Shown: piece by piece, positions 51,264-61,599 of the stretch | How positions within the stretch are numbered: the stretch's first letter is position 1 | Layout of the letters: each line of letters opens with the position of its first letter | Assembly: GCF_026712245.1 (NCBI RefSeq) | Contig: NZ_JAPPUY010000001.1 | Span: 62,001-126,000 of the forward strand | DNA length: 64,000 bases | Reading direction: 5' to 3' | Origin: Roseateles hydrophilus | GTDB taxonomy: Bacteria > Pseudomonadota > Gammaproteobacteria > Burkholderiales > Burkholderiaceae_C | Position numbers and translations under genes: made by a program | The notes under the pieces: generated by a model | Seen by the model: the letters and a program-made list of their open reading frames with translations, nothing else | The model's database searches: none | Told to the model about the DNA's origin: nothing

Positions 51264-52508
51264 ATGTTCAGTTTCTTCAAGAAGAAGTCGGCCCCGGCGC
51301 CCGTGCCCGACGAAGCCCCGGCGCTGCTGCCCGAGGGCTGGGCCACCAGGCCCGCGGCTGCACCCGCACCTGTGGCTGCGCCCGCCGCCGCTCCCGTGCC
51401 AGAGGCGCTGCCGGTGGCCGTGGTGGTGCCGCCGCCAGCCCCGGTGCCAGCGCCCAGCCCGGCACCCGTCCCGGTGCCGCAGCAGCCGCCCGCCGTGGTG
51501 CAGGCCGCCGCGCCTGCGGTGCGGCCTGTGGCTGCGCCCGTCCCGGTGCCAGCCCCTGTGGTCAACGTCGTGCCGCCGCCGGCACCCGTGGCCGCCCCGG
51601 CGCCGCCGCCGCGTGCCAGCTGGATGGAGCGCCTGCGCGCCGGCCTGCGCAAGACGGGCGGCAGCATCGCCAGCGTCTTCACCGGCACCAAGATCGACGA
51701 GCAACTCTACGAGGAGCTGGAAGAGGCGCTGCTGCTGGCCGACGCCGGCGTCAAGGCCACGCAGTTCCTGCTGGATGACCTGAAGCGCCGCGTCAAGGAC
51801 GCCAGGGCCACCGACCCGCAGGCCGTGCGCGCGCTGCTGGTCGATGCGCTGGCCGAGCTGCTCAAGCCGCTGGAGAAGGGCCTGGAGGTGGGGCGCTTCA
51901 CGCCCACGGTGATGATGGTCGTCGGCGTCAACGGCGCCGGCAAGACCACCAGCATCGGCAAGCTGACCCGCCACCTGGCGGACTCCGACCAGAAGGTGCT
52001 GCTGGCGGCTGCCGACACCTTCCGCGCTGCCGCCCGCGAGCAGCTGGGCGTGTGGGCCGACCGCGCCCAGGTGGAGATCATCAGCCAGGAGGGGGGCGAC
52101 CCGGCGGCCGTGTCCTTCGACGCTGTCAACGCCGGCCGCGCGCGCGGGGCTGATGTCGTCATCGCCGACACCGCCGGCCGCCTGCCCACGCAGATCCACC
52201 TGATGGAGGAGCTGAAGAAGATCAAGCGCGTCATCACCAAGGCGCAGGAGGGCGCGCCGCACGAGGTGCTGCTGGTGGTGGACGGCAACACCGGTCAGAA
52301 CGCGCTGAACCAGGTCAAGGCCTTCGACGAGGCGCTGAACCTGACGGGCCTCATCGTCACCAAGCTGGACGGCACGGCCAAGGGCGGCGTGCTCGCGGCC
52401 ATCGCGCGCGAGCGGCCCGTGCCGGTCTACTTCATCGGCGTGGGCGAGAAGCTGGAAGACCTCGAAACCTTCAGCGCGCGCGAGTTCGCCCGCGCGTTGC
52501 TCGAGTAA
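51264..52508 (+). CDS. ftsY: Signal recognition particle receptor FtsY
   Basis: This 414-residue protein starts MFSFFKKKS, a membrane-targeting basic helix. Residues 30-118 are an unusually pure Ala/Pro/Val linker. The four-helix N domain (about 119-205) and the GTPase G domain follow: G1 GVNGAGKTTS (221-230), AAADTFRAAAREQL, G3 DTAGRLPTQ, G4 TKLDGTAKGG and closing GVGEKLEDLETFSAREFA. It docks the SRP-ribosome complex at the inner membrane; its partner Ffh is 3 kb downstream. The acidic A domain usual in FtsY is replaced by the Pro/Ala stretch. Confidence 0.96.
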   Translation: MFSFFKKKSAPAPVPDEAPALLPEGWATRPAAAPAPVAAPAAAPVPEALPVAVVVPPPAPVPAPSPAPVPVPQQPPAVVQAAAPAVRPVAAPVPVPAPVVNVVPPPAPVAAPAPPPRASWMERLRAGLRKTGGSIASVFTGTKIDEQLYEELEEALLLADAGVKATQFLLDDLKRRVKDARATDPQAVRALLVDALAELLKPLEKGLEVGRFTPTVMMVVGVNGAGKTTSIGKLTRHLADSDQKVLLAAADTFRAAAREQLGVWADRAQVEIISQEGGDPAAVSFDAVNAGRARGADVVIADTAGRLPTQIHLMEELKKIKRVITKAQEGAPHEVLLVVDGNTGQNALNQVKAFDEALNLTGLIVTKLDGTAKGGVLAAIARERPVPVYFIGVGEKLEDLETFSAREFARALLE

Positions 52509-52520
52509 GGCTGTCGGGCC

Positions 52521-52544
52521 GCGCCCGCCTCAAAGGCGGCGCGC
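52521..52544. terminator. GC-rich hairpin between convergent ftsY and DUF2726-like genes
   Basis: CCGCCT (52525-52530) and AGGCGG (52534-52539) pair around a CAA loop, extended by GCGC on both sides with one bulged C. It fills most of the 46-bp gap between two converging stops. No T tract is present, so termination is inferred. Confidence 0.4.
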
Positions 52545-52554
52545 GTCAGGCACG

Positions 52555-53094
52555 TCAATGGGCGTGCGGCGTGTCGCTGTACTGGCCGCTGCTGGCCAGG
52601 CGCGGAAACAGCGTGGTGCGCAGGCGCTGAGCGTCATGCTCGGCCTGCCACTCCCGGTCCCACAGTGCGACGGGCAGGCCGGTGGCCTCCAGCACGCGCA
52701 GCAGCCGCTCGCGCTTGCGGCGCGGGCGCAGTTGGTCATCGGGCAGCGGCATCAGCACGATGGCGCGCACCACGCCGTGCTCGTCGCACAGCGCGAAGTC
52801 CACCGTCAACAGCCCGGTGCGCGACAGCCACTCGCGGTAGGAGTTCTGCTTGGGCACGCGCACCAGCTTGTGCAGCGGCACCTGCGCCAGCAGGAAGCCC
52901 TTGGGATGCTCCAGCGCCAGCGCCCGCGCAATGCACTTGTGGGCGTGGCGCTCACCGCTGGCCAGCACGCGCGCCGGTGTGGGCGGCCAGCGCATGACGG
53001 TGTCGCTAGCGTCGACGGGCAGCGGTGCGCCATCCTGGCCGGTCAGGCGGTTCAGCAGCGCGCCGACGGCGCGGGGGAGGTGGAGATTCATCAT
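52555..53094 (-). CDS. DUF2726-like protein
   Basis: This 179-residue cytoplasmic protein contains the DUF2726 outline: a PTPARVLASGERHAHKCIARAL start, QVPLHKLVRVPK, TVDFALCDEHGVVRAIVLM and a final RLLRVLEATGLPVALWDREW. The domain looks like a restriction-endonuclease-type fold with a VDF...vl motif, but the function is unknown. The start at the paired ATGs (MMNLHLP, 53094) is preferred over an upstream ATG with a low-complexity N-terminus. It converges on ftsY. Confidence 0.6.
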   Translation of the reverse strand: MMNLHLPRAVGALLNRLTGQDGAPLPVDASDTVMRWPPTPARVLASGERHAHKCIARALALEHPKGFLLAQVPLHKLVRVPKQNSYREWLSRTGLLTVDFALCDEHGVVRAIVLMPLPDDQLRPRRKRERLLRVLEATGLPVALWDREWQAEHDAQRLRTTLFPRLASSGQYSDTPHAH

Positions 53095-53283
53095 GGGCTG
53101 CACGCTAGCGGCCGTGTCGGGTCTTGACCACGCCGCCATGTCCCTCGAACTTGGGGGCAAATGTGAGCGCATGTGTCGCGCTCAGCGGCAACCCTTAAGG
53201 GATGACCGTCGGCCGCCCCCTGACGGACGGCATGGGGCGCCGGACTGCCTATGCTGCGAGTTTTTCATCTGATCGAGGCTCGC

Positions 53284-55335
53284 ATGTCCCGTTCTCTGAC
53301 CCTGCTTCCGCTGACCCTGGCGCTGGCCGCTGCGCTGCCGACGGCCGCGCTCGCTGCTGACGCCCGCAAGGCCACCATCACCGTGGGCGACACGCCGCTG
53401 ATCTCGCGCGCGGCGCTGTTCGGCAACCCGGTGAAGTCCGGCGCCCAGCTCAGCCCCGACGGCCAGTGGCTGTCGTGGATGGCACCCGTCAACGGCGTGA
53501 TGAACGTCTGGGTGGCGCCTGCCGCCAAGCCCGAGGCGGCCAAGGCCGTCACTGACTCCAAGGACCGCCCCATCCCCGGCCACTTCTGGTCGGGCAACAG
53601 CGAGCAGCTGCTGTTCGTGAAGGACAACGCCGGCGACGAGAACTTCCGCCTCTACGGCGTGGACGTGAAGACCGGCGCACAGCGCGACTACACGCCCTTC
53701 GACAAGGTGCGCGTGCGCATGATGGGCACGTCGCGCAAGCGCGTGGATGAGGTGCTGGTGGGCATCAACAACCGCGACCCGCGCTGGCATGACGTGCACC
53801 TGCTGAACCTGAAGACCGGCGAACTCAAGCTGGTCATGAAGGCCGACGGCTTCGCCGGCTTCCAGACCGACGAGGACCTGCAGGTGCGCATGGGCGCCCG
53901 CCCGAACGCAGCCGGCGGCATCGACTACTTCCAGGTCAAGGACGGCGCGGTGGCCGACAAGCCCTTCCTGAGCACCAACCTGGAAGACAACGCGACCAGC
54001 CCGCTGGGCTACACCGCCGACGGCAAGACGCTGTACTGGATGGACTCGCGCGACCGTGACACCACGGCCGTGTTCGCCGAAGACACCGCCACCGGCGCCC
54101 GCAAGCTCATCGCCCAGGATGCCCGCGCCGACCTCGGCGCCACGCTGCGCAACACCCTCACCGGCGAGGTGCAGGCCTATGCAGTGGACTACCTGACGAC
54201 CGAGTGGCACTTCATCGACAAGTCCCTCAAGGCCGACTTCGACTGGCTGCAGCAGCAACTGGGCAAGGGCGAGGTCTTCGTGGCCAGCCGCACCCGCGCG
54301 GACGACAAGTGGATCGTCGGCATCGACCCGGTGTCCAAGGTGTCCGCGACCTACCTGTACGACCGCAAGGCCAAGAAGCTGTCGCCGCTGTATGTGGCCC
54401 GGCCCGAGCTGCAGAACGCACCGCTGGTGTCCATGCATGCGGTGGAGATCAAGTCCCGTGACGGCCTGACGCTGCCCAGCTACCTGACGCTGCCGCAGGG
54501 CGCCGACAAGAACGGCGACGGCAAGGCCGAGCAGGCCGTGCCCCTGGTGCTGCTGGTGCACGGCGGCCCCTGGGCGCGCGACGGCTACGGCTACAACGGC
54601 ACGCACCAGTGGCTGGCCAACCGCGGCTATGCCGTGCTGTCGGTGAACTTCCGCGCCTCCACGGGCTTTGGCAAGAAGTTCCTGAATGCCGGCAACAAGC
54701 AGTGGGGCCTCGCCATGCACAACGACCTGATCGACGCCGTCGATTGGGCCGTCAAGCAAGGCGTCACGAGCGCCGACAAGGTCGCCATCATGGGCGGCAG
54801 CTACGGCGGCTACGCGGCGCTGGCCGGCCTGACCTTCACGCCCACGACCTTCGCCTGCGCGGTCGACATCGTCGGGCCGTCCAACCTGGAGACGCTGCTG
54901 GGCACCATCCCGCCGTACTGGGAGGCTGGCAAGAAGCAGATGTACAGCCGCATGGGCGACCCGACAACTGACGAGGGCAAGGCCATCCTGCGTGCCGCGT
55001 CGCCGTTGTACAAGGCCGACCAGATCGTGCGCCCGCTGCTGATCGGGCAGGGCGCCAACGACCCGCGCGTCAAGCAGGCCGAGAGCGACCAGATCGTCCA
55101 GGCCATGCAGGCCAAGAACATCCCGGTCACCTATGTGCTGTACCCGGACGAAGGCCACGGCTTCGCCAAGCCCAACAACCGCATCGGCTTCAACGCGATT
55201 GCCGAGAGCTTCCTGGGCAACTGCCTGGGCGGCCGTGTCGAGCCGCTGGGCGAGACGGTGCGTGCGTCCACCGCGCAGATCGTGCACGGCGCCGACTTCC
55301 TGCCGGGCCTGAAGGCCGCGGCCGAGAAGAAGTAA
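53284..55335 (+). CDS. S9 family (prolyl oligopeptidase-type) serine peptidase, exported
   Basis: This 683-residue protein has a Sec signal peptide (MSRSLTLLPLTLALAAALPTAALAA). A beta-propeller region (about 40-400: LSPDGQWLSWM, WSGNSEQLLFVKD, LGYTADGKTLYWMD) precedes the alpha/beta-hydrolase domain. That domain carries nucleophile Ser in MGGSYGGYAAL, Asp in QGANDPRVKQAESDQ and His in DEGHGFAKPNN. It cleaves short peptides in the periplasm or outside the cell. The ATG at 53284 has GAGG 5 nt upstream and gives a clean leader; an in-frame ATG at 53251 is less likely. Confidence 0.92.
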   Translation: MSRSLTLLPLTLALAAALPTAALAADARKATITVGDTPLISRAALFGNPVKSGAQLSPDGQWLSWMAPVNGVMNVWVAPAAKPEAAKAVTDSKDRPIPGHFWSGNSEQLLFVKDNAGDENFRLYGVDVKTGAQRDYTPFDKVRVRMMGTSRKRVDEVLVGINNRDPRWHDVHLLNLKTGELKLVMKADGFAGFQTDEDLQVRMGARPNAAGGIDYFQVKDGAVADKPFLSTNLEDNATSPLGYTADGKTLYWMDSRDRDTTAVFAEDTATGARKLIAQDARADLGATLRNTLTGEVQAYAVDYLTTEWHFIDKSLKADFDWLQQQLGKGEVFVASRTRADDKWIVGIDPVSKVSATYLYDRKAKKLSPLYVARPELQNAPLVSMHAVEIKSRDGLTLPSYLTLPQGADKNGDGKAEQAVPLVLLVHGGPWARDGYGYNGTHQWLANRGYAVLSVNFRASTGFGKKFLNAGNKQWGLAMHNDLIDAVDWAVKQGVTSADKVAIMGGSYGGYAALAGLTFTPTTFACAVDIVGPSNLETLLGTIPPYWEAGKKQMYSRMGDPTTDEGKAILRAASPLYKADQIVRPLLIGQGANDPRVKQAESDQIVQAMQAKNIPVTYVLYPDEGHGFAKPNNRIGFNAIAESFLGNCLGGRVEPLGETVRASTAQIVHGADFLPGLKAAAEKK

Positions 55336-55356
55336 GCCGTCGCGAGCTGAAAAACG

Positions 55357-55378
55357 AAAAGGCCCCACGGGGCCTTTT
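55357..55378. terminator. Bidirectional terminator between the S9 peptidase and ffh
   Basis: AAAAGGCCC (55357-55365) pairs with GGGCCTTTT (55370-55378) around a CACG loop. A and T runs on the flanks make it work for both converging transcripts. Confidence 0.88.
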
Positions 55379-55396
55379 CTCGTGGTGGCGCTGAGG

Positions 55397-56782
55397 TCAG
55401 CCGCCCATGCCGGGCAGGCCTTTCATGCCGCCCATCTTCTTCATCATCTTCATCAGGCCGCCGCCGCGCATCTTCTTCATCATGCCCTGCATCTGATCGA
55501 ACTGGTTCAGCAGGCGGTTGACGTCCTGGATCTGCACGCCGGCACCGGCGGCGATGCGGCGCTTGCGGCTGGCCTTGCTCTTGCCGTCCATCAGCAGCGT
55601 GGGCTGGGCGCGCTCCTTGGCGGTCATGGCGCGCAGGATGCCTTCCATGCGCTTCATGTCGCGCTCGGCACGGTCCATGTCGGCTTGGCCGGGCTGCTTG
55701 TTGCCCATCATGTTCTGTGGCAGCTTGTCCATCAGGCCGCCGAGGCCGCCCATCTTCTTCATCTGCGCGATCTGCTGCAGGAAGTCGTTCAGGTCGAAGC
55801 CGCTGCCGCTCTTGAGCTTCTCCGCCATGGCCTGGGCCGAGGCCATGTCCACGCTGGCCGTGACCTGCTCCACCAGCGCGACGATGTCGCCCATGCCCAG
55901 CACGCGGCCGGCGTGGCGGTCGGCGTCGAAGACCTCCAGGCCGTCGATCTTCTCGGACACGCCAGCGAACTTGATCGGCGCGCCGGTGATCTGGCGCACC
56001 GACAGCGCCGCGCCACCGCGCGAGTCGCCGTCCAGCTTGGTCAGGATGACGCCAGTCAGCGGCAGGGCGTCCTTGAAGGCCTTGGCGGTGTTGACCGCGT
56101 CCTGGCCCTGCATCGCGTCGACGACGAACAGCGTCTCGACCGGGTTGACCGTCGCGTGCAGGTCCTTGATCTCGGCCATCAGCGCTTCGTCGATGGCCAG
56201 GCGGCCGGCCGTGTCGACCAGCAGCACGTCGAAGTAGTGGCGCTTGGCGTGGTCCAGCGCGGCCAGCGCGATGTCGCGCGGCTTCTGGTCGGGCGCAGAC
56301 GGGAACCACTCGCCACCAGCCTGCTTCGTGACGGTCTTGAGCTGCTCGATGGCGGCCGGGCGGTAGACGTCGGCCGAGACTGTCAGCACCTTCTTCTTGC
56401 GCTTCTCGATCAGGTGCTTGGTGAGCTTGGCGGTCGTCGTCGTCTTGCCGGCGCCCTGCAGGCCAGCCATCAGGATGACGGCGGGCGGCTGGGTGGCGAG
56501 GTTGATGTCGGCCACGCCTTCGCCCATGGTCGCGGCGAGTTCCTTGTGGACGACCGACACCAGCACCTGGCCCGGGTTCAGCGAGCCGACGACCTCCTGG
56601 CCGAGCGCCTTCTCCTTCACGCGGGCGATGAAGTCGCGCACCACGGGCAGGGCCACGTCGGCCTCCAGCAGAGCCATGCGCACCTCGCGCAGCATGTCCT
56701 GCACATTGCTTTCGGTGATGCGGGCCTGCCCGCGCATCGTCTTGACGAGGCGACTCAGGCGGTCGGTGAGGGTGGATGCCAT
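55397..56782 (-). CDS. ffh: Signal recognition particle protein Ffh
   Basis: This 461-residue protein has an N domain (1-85: LTDRLSRLVKTMRGQARITESNVQDML), a G domain with G1 GLQGAGKTTTTAKL, DVYRPAAIEQL, DTAGRLAIDE and G4 TKLDGDSRGGAAL, and a Met-rich M domain (about 310-461) ending in GMMKKMRGGGLMKMMKKMGGMKGLPGMGG-type repeats that bind signal sequences and 4.5S RNA. The start MASTLTDRL at 56782 is the family start. It is divergent from the CcsA-like gene by 57 bp, an arrangement comparable to ffh-ypjD in other Proteobacteria. Confidence 0.97.
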   Translation of the reverse strand: MASTLTDRLSRLVKTMRGQARITESNVQDMLREVRMALLEADVALPVVRDFIARVKEKALGQEVVGSLNPGQVLVSVVHKELAATMGEGVADINLATQPPAVILMAGLQGAGKTTTTAKLTKHLIEKRKKKVLTVSADVYRPAAIEQLKTVTKQAGGEWFPSAPDQKPRDIALAALDHAKRHYFDVLLVDTAGRLAIDEALMAEIKDLHATVNPVETLFVVDAMQGQDAVNTAKAFKDALPLTGVILTKLDGDSRGGAALSVRQITGAPIKFAGVSEKIDGLEVFDADRHAGRVLGMGDIVALVEQVTASVDMASAQAMAEKLKSGSGFDLNDFLQQIAQMKKMGGLGGLMDKLPQNMMGNKQPGQADMDRAERDMKRMEGILRAMTAKERAQPTLLMDGKSKASRKRRIAAGAGVQIQDVNRLLNQFDQMQGMMKKMRGGGLMKMMKKMGGMKGLPGMGG

Positions 56783-56839
56783 GGTGGGGGAGGGGCGTGA
56801 TTGGCCAGAACGGCGACAGCCCAAAAGTACACTGCTGCC

Positions 56840-57724
56840 ATGAGTTTATCGCCCGCCCTCCTTGCTGATGCCGCTGGTGCCGCCTCGGGTGCCGCCGTCG
56901 GGCCGGGCCTGGCGCTGGCCATTGCCAGCGCACTGGCCCTGGTGGGCTACATCTGGGTCGGCCTGCTGCGCCCGACGGCCGCGCCGGGCGAGGCGGTGGT
57001 GCGCCGCCCGCTGCGCTCCGTGCCGCCCATGGCGCTGGCCTGGACGGCACAGTTTGCGGCCCTGTTCATCGACATCAGCGGCTACGGGCTGGCCACGCCC
57101 GGTGCGCGCTTCGGCTTTGCGCCTGCGCTGTCGATGACGGCCTGGCTGGTGCTGACGGTGTATCTGATCGAAAGCCGTTTCCTGCCCCTGCACAGTGTGC
57201 GGCGCGTGCTGGCCTGGCTGGCAGCGGCCGCGGTGCTGCTGGCCTGGAGCTTTCCCGGCGAAAGCCGGCCGCAGGCGGCGTCGCCGTGGGCGCCGCTGCA
57301 TTGGGTGCTGGGCTTGGCGTCCTATGGCCTGTTTGGCGTGGCGGTGTTGCACGCGGCGCTGATGAACCGCGCCGAGGCGCGGCTGCGCCACCAGCGCGCC
57401 ACGCCCGGCGGGCTGCCCTTGCTGCGGCTGGAGCGCCTGACCTTTAATTTCGTGGCCGCCGGCGTGGGCGTGCTGTCGCTGGCCATCCTGCTGGGCTGGT
57501 GGTTCACACCGCAGTGGAAGTGGGATCACAAGAACCTGCTGGCCGTGCTGGGCTGGCTGGTGCTGACCGGCCTGCTGGTGGGCCGGCGCATCTACGGCTG
57601 GCGCGGCCGCCGTGCGACGCGCTGGCTGTACGCCGGGGCGGCGATGCTGCTGCTGTCCTACGTCGGCTCGCGCTTCGTGCTGGAGGTGTTGCTGCAGCGC
57701 GGTGTCCAGGGCGGTGGCGCATGA
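56840..57724 (+). CDS. CcsA/YpjD-like cytochrome c assembly-type membrane protein
   Basis: This 294-residue inner-membrane protein has about eight hydrophobic helices and the CcsA/HemX-type outline: LLAWSFPGES, WAPLHWVLGLASYGLFGVAVLHAALM, LERLTFNFVAAGVGVLSLAILLGWWF, and KWDHKNLLAVLGWLVLTGLLVGRR. Conserved His residues (HWVLG, HKNLL) are candidate heme ligands. Position beside ffh matches ypjD-type genes, whose role in heme or cytochrome c handling is not firmly known. ATG 56840 is chosen over 56801. It overlaps the next gene (ATGA). Confidence 0.85.
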   Translation: MSLSPALLADAAGAASGAAVGPGLALAIASALALVGYIWVGLLRPTAAPGEAVVRRPLRSVPPMALAWTAQFAALFIDISGYGLATPGARFGFAPALSMTAWLVLTVYLIESRFLPLHSVRRVLAWLAAAAVLLAWSFPGESRPQAASPWAPLHWVLGLASYGLFGVAVLHAALMNRAEARLRHQRATPGGLPLLRLERLTFNFVAAGVGVLSLAILLGWWFTPQWKWDHKNLLAVLGWLVLTGLLVGRRIYGWRGRRATRWLYAGAAMLLLSYVGSRFVLEVLLQRGVQGGGA

Positions 57725-57951
57725 AGTACTTGTTGCTGCTGCTGGTGCTGGCCGTGTTGGCGCTGCTGTGGGGCGCGCGCCGGGCGCGCCCGCGCTCACC
57801 CGAAGCACGCACGCCGCCGCCGCCCGCCGGGCCGCAGGCCATGCTGCGCTGCGCGGAATGCGGCATGCACCTGCCGGTGGACGAGGCCCTGCCGGGCAAG
57901 GGCGGCGCCTTCTGCAGCGCAGCGCACCGGGCCAGCTTTGAAGCCCGCTGA
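57721..57951 (+). CDS. PP0621-like small membrane-anchored zinc-ribbon protein
   Basis: This 76-residue protein has an N-terminal hydrophobic helix (MKYLLLLLVLAVLALLWG), a short basic/Pro linker, then a Cys cluster CAECGMHLPVDEA ... FCSAAHRASFEA suited to a zinc ribbon. The layout is that of the PP0621 family, often found between the ccsA-like gene and pilS in Burkholderiales and Pseudomonas. Function is unknown. The start overlaps the upstream stop by ATGA. Confidence 0.8.
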   Translation: MKYLLLLLVLAVLALLWGARRARPRSPEARTPPPPAGPQAMLRCAECGMHLPVDEALPGKGGAFCSAAHRASFEAR

Positions 57952-57961
57952 GGCCGTGGCC

Positions 57962-59616
57962 ATGGCCGGCACAGGCTGGTTCGTCGAGTCGCCGCCGGCC
58001 GAGCCGGCCGAGGGCAGTGCGTCGTTCGACCGCCTGTACCGCGCGTTCTTGAGTGCGCGAGCCGCGCTGGGCTTGGCGCTGGTGGCCGCGCAGCTGATCT
58101 CGTCGGCGCTGTCCACGCCGCCGCCGCGCACAACGCTGGTGCTGTGCATCACCTATGCCGCGGCCGCCATCGCGCTGTGGCTGCTGCCGCGCTTGCGCCT
58201 GGGCGCCAGCGCCCGCAGCCTGGCGCGCATCAGCAGCCTGCATTGGTGGGCGGCGATCGGGCTGGACCTGCTGCTGTTCGGGGCCCTGCACGCGCTGGAC
58301 CCAGGCGGCGTCAACTACGGCGCGCTGTTCGTCATGCCTGTGCTGATGGCGGCCGTGCTGTGCCCGCGCCGGCTGGCGCTGGCCACGGCAGCGATGGCGG
58401 CACTCGGTCTGTTGGCCGCAGCGGGGTGGCCGATGCTGATGGACCTGGACGTGGGCGTGAAGACGACGCAGGCGGGCCTGGTGGGGGGCGGCCTGTTCGC
58501 CGTCAGCCTGCTGGCCGGTGAACTGAGTGCTCGGCTGGCGCGCGAGGAAAAGGCAGCGCGCGGCAGCCTGGCGCTGGCGCGGCAGCAGGAGTCGCTGAAC
58601 CGGCTGGTCATCGACGAGATGCAGGAGGGCGTGCTGGTGGTGGACCGTCGCGGCCGCGTGCGCGCGATGAACCCGGCCGCCCGCACGCTGCTTGATGCCG
58701 ATGGCGGCGAGCTGAGCTGGCAGCTGCGCGGCCGCCCCGACTGGCAGCCGTTGGCGCAGGCGCTGGAGCAGGCCCATGCGACCGGCCGGGGCAGCGAGCA
58801 GGACGTGGCGCTGCCGCTGGCCAGTGGCGTCATGCGCAGCCTGCGCCTGCGCCTGCGCTTCACGCGTCAGCGCGAGGGCAGCGAGGAGCTGTGCGTGCTG
58901 TTTGTGGAGGACAACCGCGAACTGCTCGCGCGCTCGCGCCAGGAGAAGCTGGCGGCGATGGGGCGGGTGTCGGCTGGCATTGCGCATGAGATCCGCAACC
59001 CGCTGGCAGCCATCGCCCAGGCCAATGCGCTGATTGCCGAGGACGTGGCCGGCCTGCGCGCCGAGCCGCTGACGCGCATGGTGGCGTCCAACGTGCAGCG
59101 GCTGAAGCGGCTGGTGGATGACGTGACGGAACTTGCGCCCGGCGTGCAGCCCGACACGCAGGCGCTGGACCTCAGCGAACTGGTGCACGAGACCTGTGTG
59201 GATTGGGTGGTCGTCAACGGCCTGGACGCCGGAGCGCAGAGCCGCTTCCGGCTGCAGATCGAGGCGCCCGCGCTGGTGGGGCGTTTTGATGCCGAGCACC
59301 TGCGCCGCGTGCTCGTCAACCTGCTGGACAACGCGCTGCGCCATGCTGACGACGGCCCGGGCACCATCCGCGTGCTGCTGAGCCGGGAGGACGACGGCCT
59401 GGCCCTGGTGGTGCGCAGCGCCGGCCCGCCGGTGGCGCCGGAGGTGGAGCGGCACTTGTTCGAGCCCTTCTTCTCCACGCGCAGCCGGGGCTCGGGCCTG
59501 GGCCTGTACATCTGTCGTGAGCTGTGCGAGCGCCACGGCGCCCGTATCGAATTCCGCCGCGCCAGCGGCGCTGATGCCAACGAGTTCTGTGTGCTTTTGC
59601 GCACGCACGCTGCCCC

Positions 59617-59620
<4 letters not shown>
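57962..59620 (+). CDS. pilS: PilS-type sensor histidine kinase
   Basis: This 552-residue protein has six hydrophobic helices in the first 190 residues, as in PilS. A PAS-like domain follows (about 210-320: LNRLVIDEMQEGVLVVDRRGRVRAMNPAA), then HisKA MGRVSAGIAHEIRNPLAAIAQ, N-box LVNLLDNALRHADDG and G2 RGSGLGLYICRELCERHGA. PilS phosphorylates PilR to control pilin and type IV pilus genes. The start at ATG 57962 has GAGG 8 nt upstream; a TTG at 57938 inside the previous gene is an alternative. It overlaps pilR by ATGA. Confidence 0.9.
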
Positions 59621-61071
<1,451 letters not shown>

Positions 61072-61309
61072 GCTCGGCCTCTCGCGCTCGCCTCCTGACG
61101 GCAGCCTCGGGATTTGCCCTTGTTGAAATTCCCGTGCGGTGCTCGCCGGGCGGGTGCCGTCCACCACGGGTCCAGCAATGGCGGGGCTTTGCGGGGTGTT
61201 TCGGCCCGCCAGCCCAATGCCGATGCGGGTCGTGCGCTGCGACCCCCGATCTGATGGGCCTGGAGGGCCGGAAGGGCCCGTTTGGGGGTGCTGAACCACG
61301 CCGGGTTTC

Positions 61310-61325
61310 ACACTAGCGGTAGTGC
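61310..61325. promoter_or_regulatory. NrdR-like box 1
   Basis: ACACTAGCGGTAGTGC is a dyad (CACTA/TAGTG) matching 11 of 16 positions of the NrdR consensus ACACWAWATATWGTGT. It ends exactly at the predicted -35. Confidence 0.65.
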
Positions 61326-61354
61326 TTGAGGGGGGTACTGGCCATAGATATAGT
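61326..61354 (+). promoter_or_regulatory. Predicted sigma-70 promoter of nrdA
   Basis: TTGAGG (61326-61331) and TATAGT (61349-61354) are spaced by 17 bp. The -10 lies inside NrdR-like box 2, and box 1 abuts the -35, the arrangement expected for repression by NrdR. Transcription would begin near 61361. Confidence 0.65.
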
Positions 61355-61356
61355 GT
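61341..61356. promoter_or_regulatory. NrdR-like box 2
   Basis: GCCATAGATATAGTGT matches 12 of 16 positions of the NrdR consensus. It starts exactly 31 bp after box 1, about three helical turns, the normal spacing of paired NrdR boxes. Confidence 0.7.
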
Positions 61357-61599
61357 TCCTTCGTGGTATCCTGCTGACTCAGTCGACCCCCCATGAACAT
61401 CTTCTCGGCATCGCTGTTTGCAGTGGCTAGTCCACGGCGGCAAAGCACCCGAGACACCAGCCGGAACGCCGGTTTGGTGATGGACCGGCAGGGCCGAAGA
61501 ACTCCCACTGAAGCAACGCACGATGCGCTGATCCAGCCCTGGAATTTCCGGGCTCGGGCCGCGCATTTGCCCGTCATTTCTCGATAAAAGGATCTCTCC

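Larger units (their letters stand above)
61072..61599. other. 528-bp intergenic region between pilR and nrdA
   Basis: The first 240 bp after pilR show no gene or clear terminator. Bases 61310-61356 hold the NrdR boxes and predicted promoter. The remaining 240 bp would be an untranslated leader of nrdA. A 64-codon frame at 61393-61587 lacks a ribosome-binding site and protein-like composition, so it is not called. AAAGGA (61587-61592) is the nrdA ribosome-binding site. Confidence 0.6.

Noticed and set aside
61393-61587. 64-codon open frame in the nrdA leader
   Set aside because: No ribosome-binding site, no recognisable domain, and base composition like non-coding DNA; a regulatory leader peptide cannot be fully excluded.
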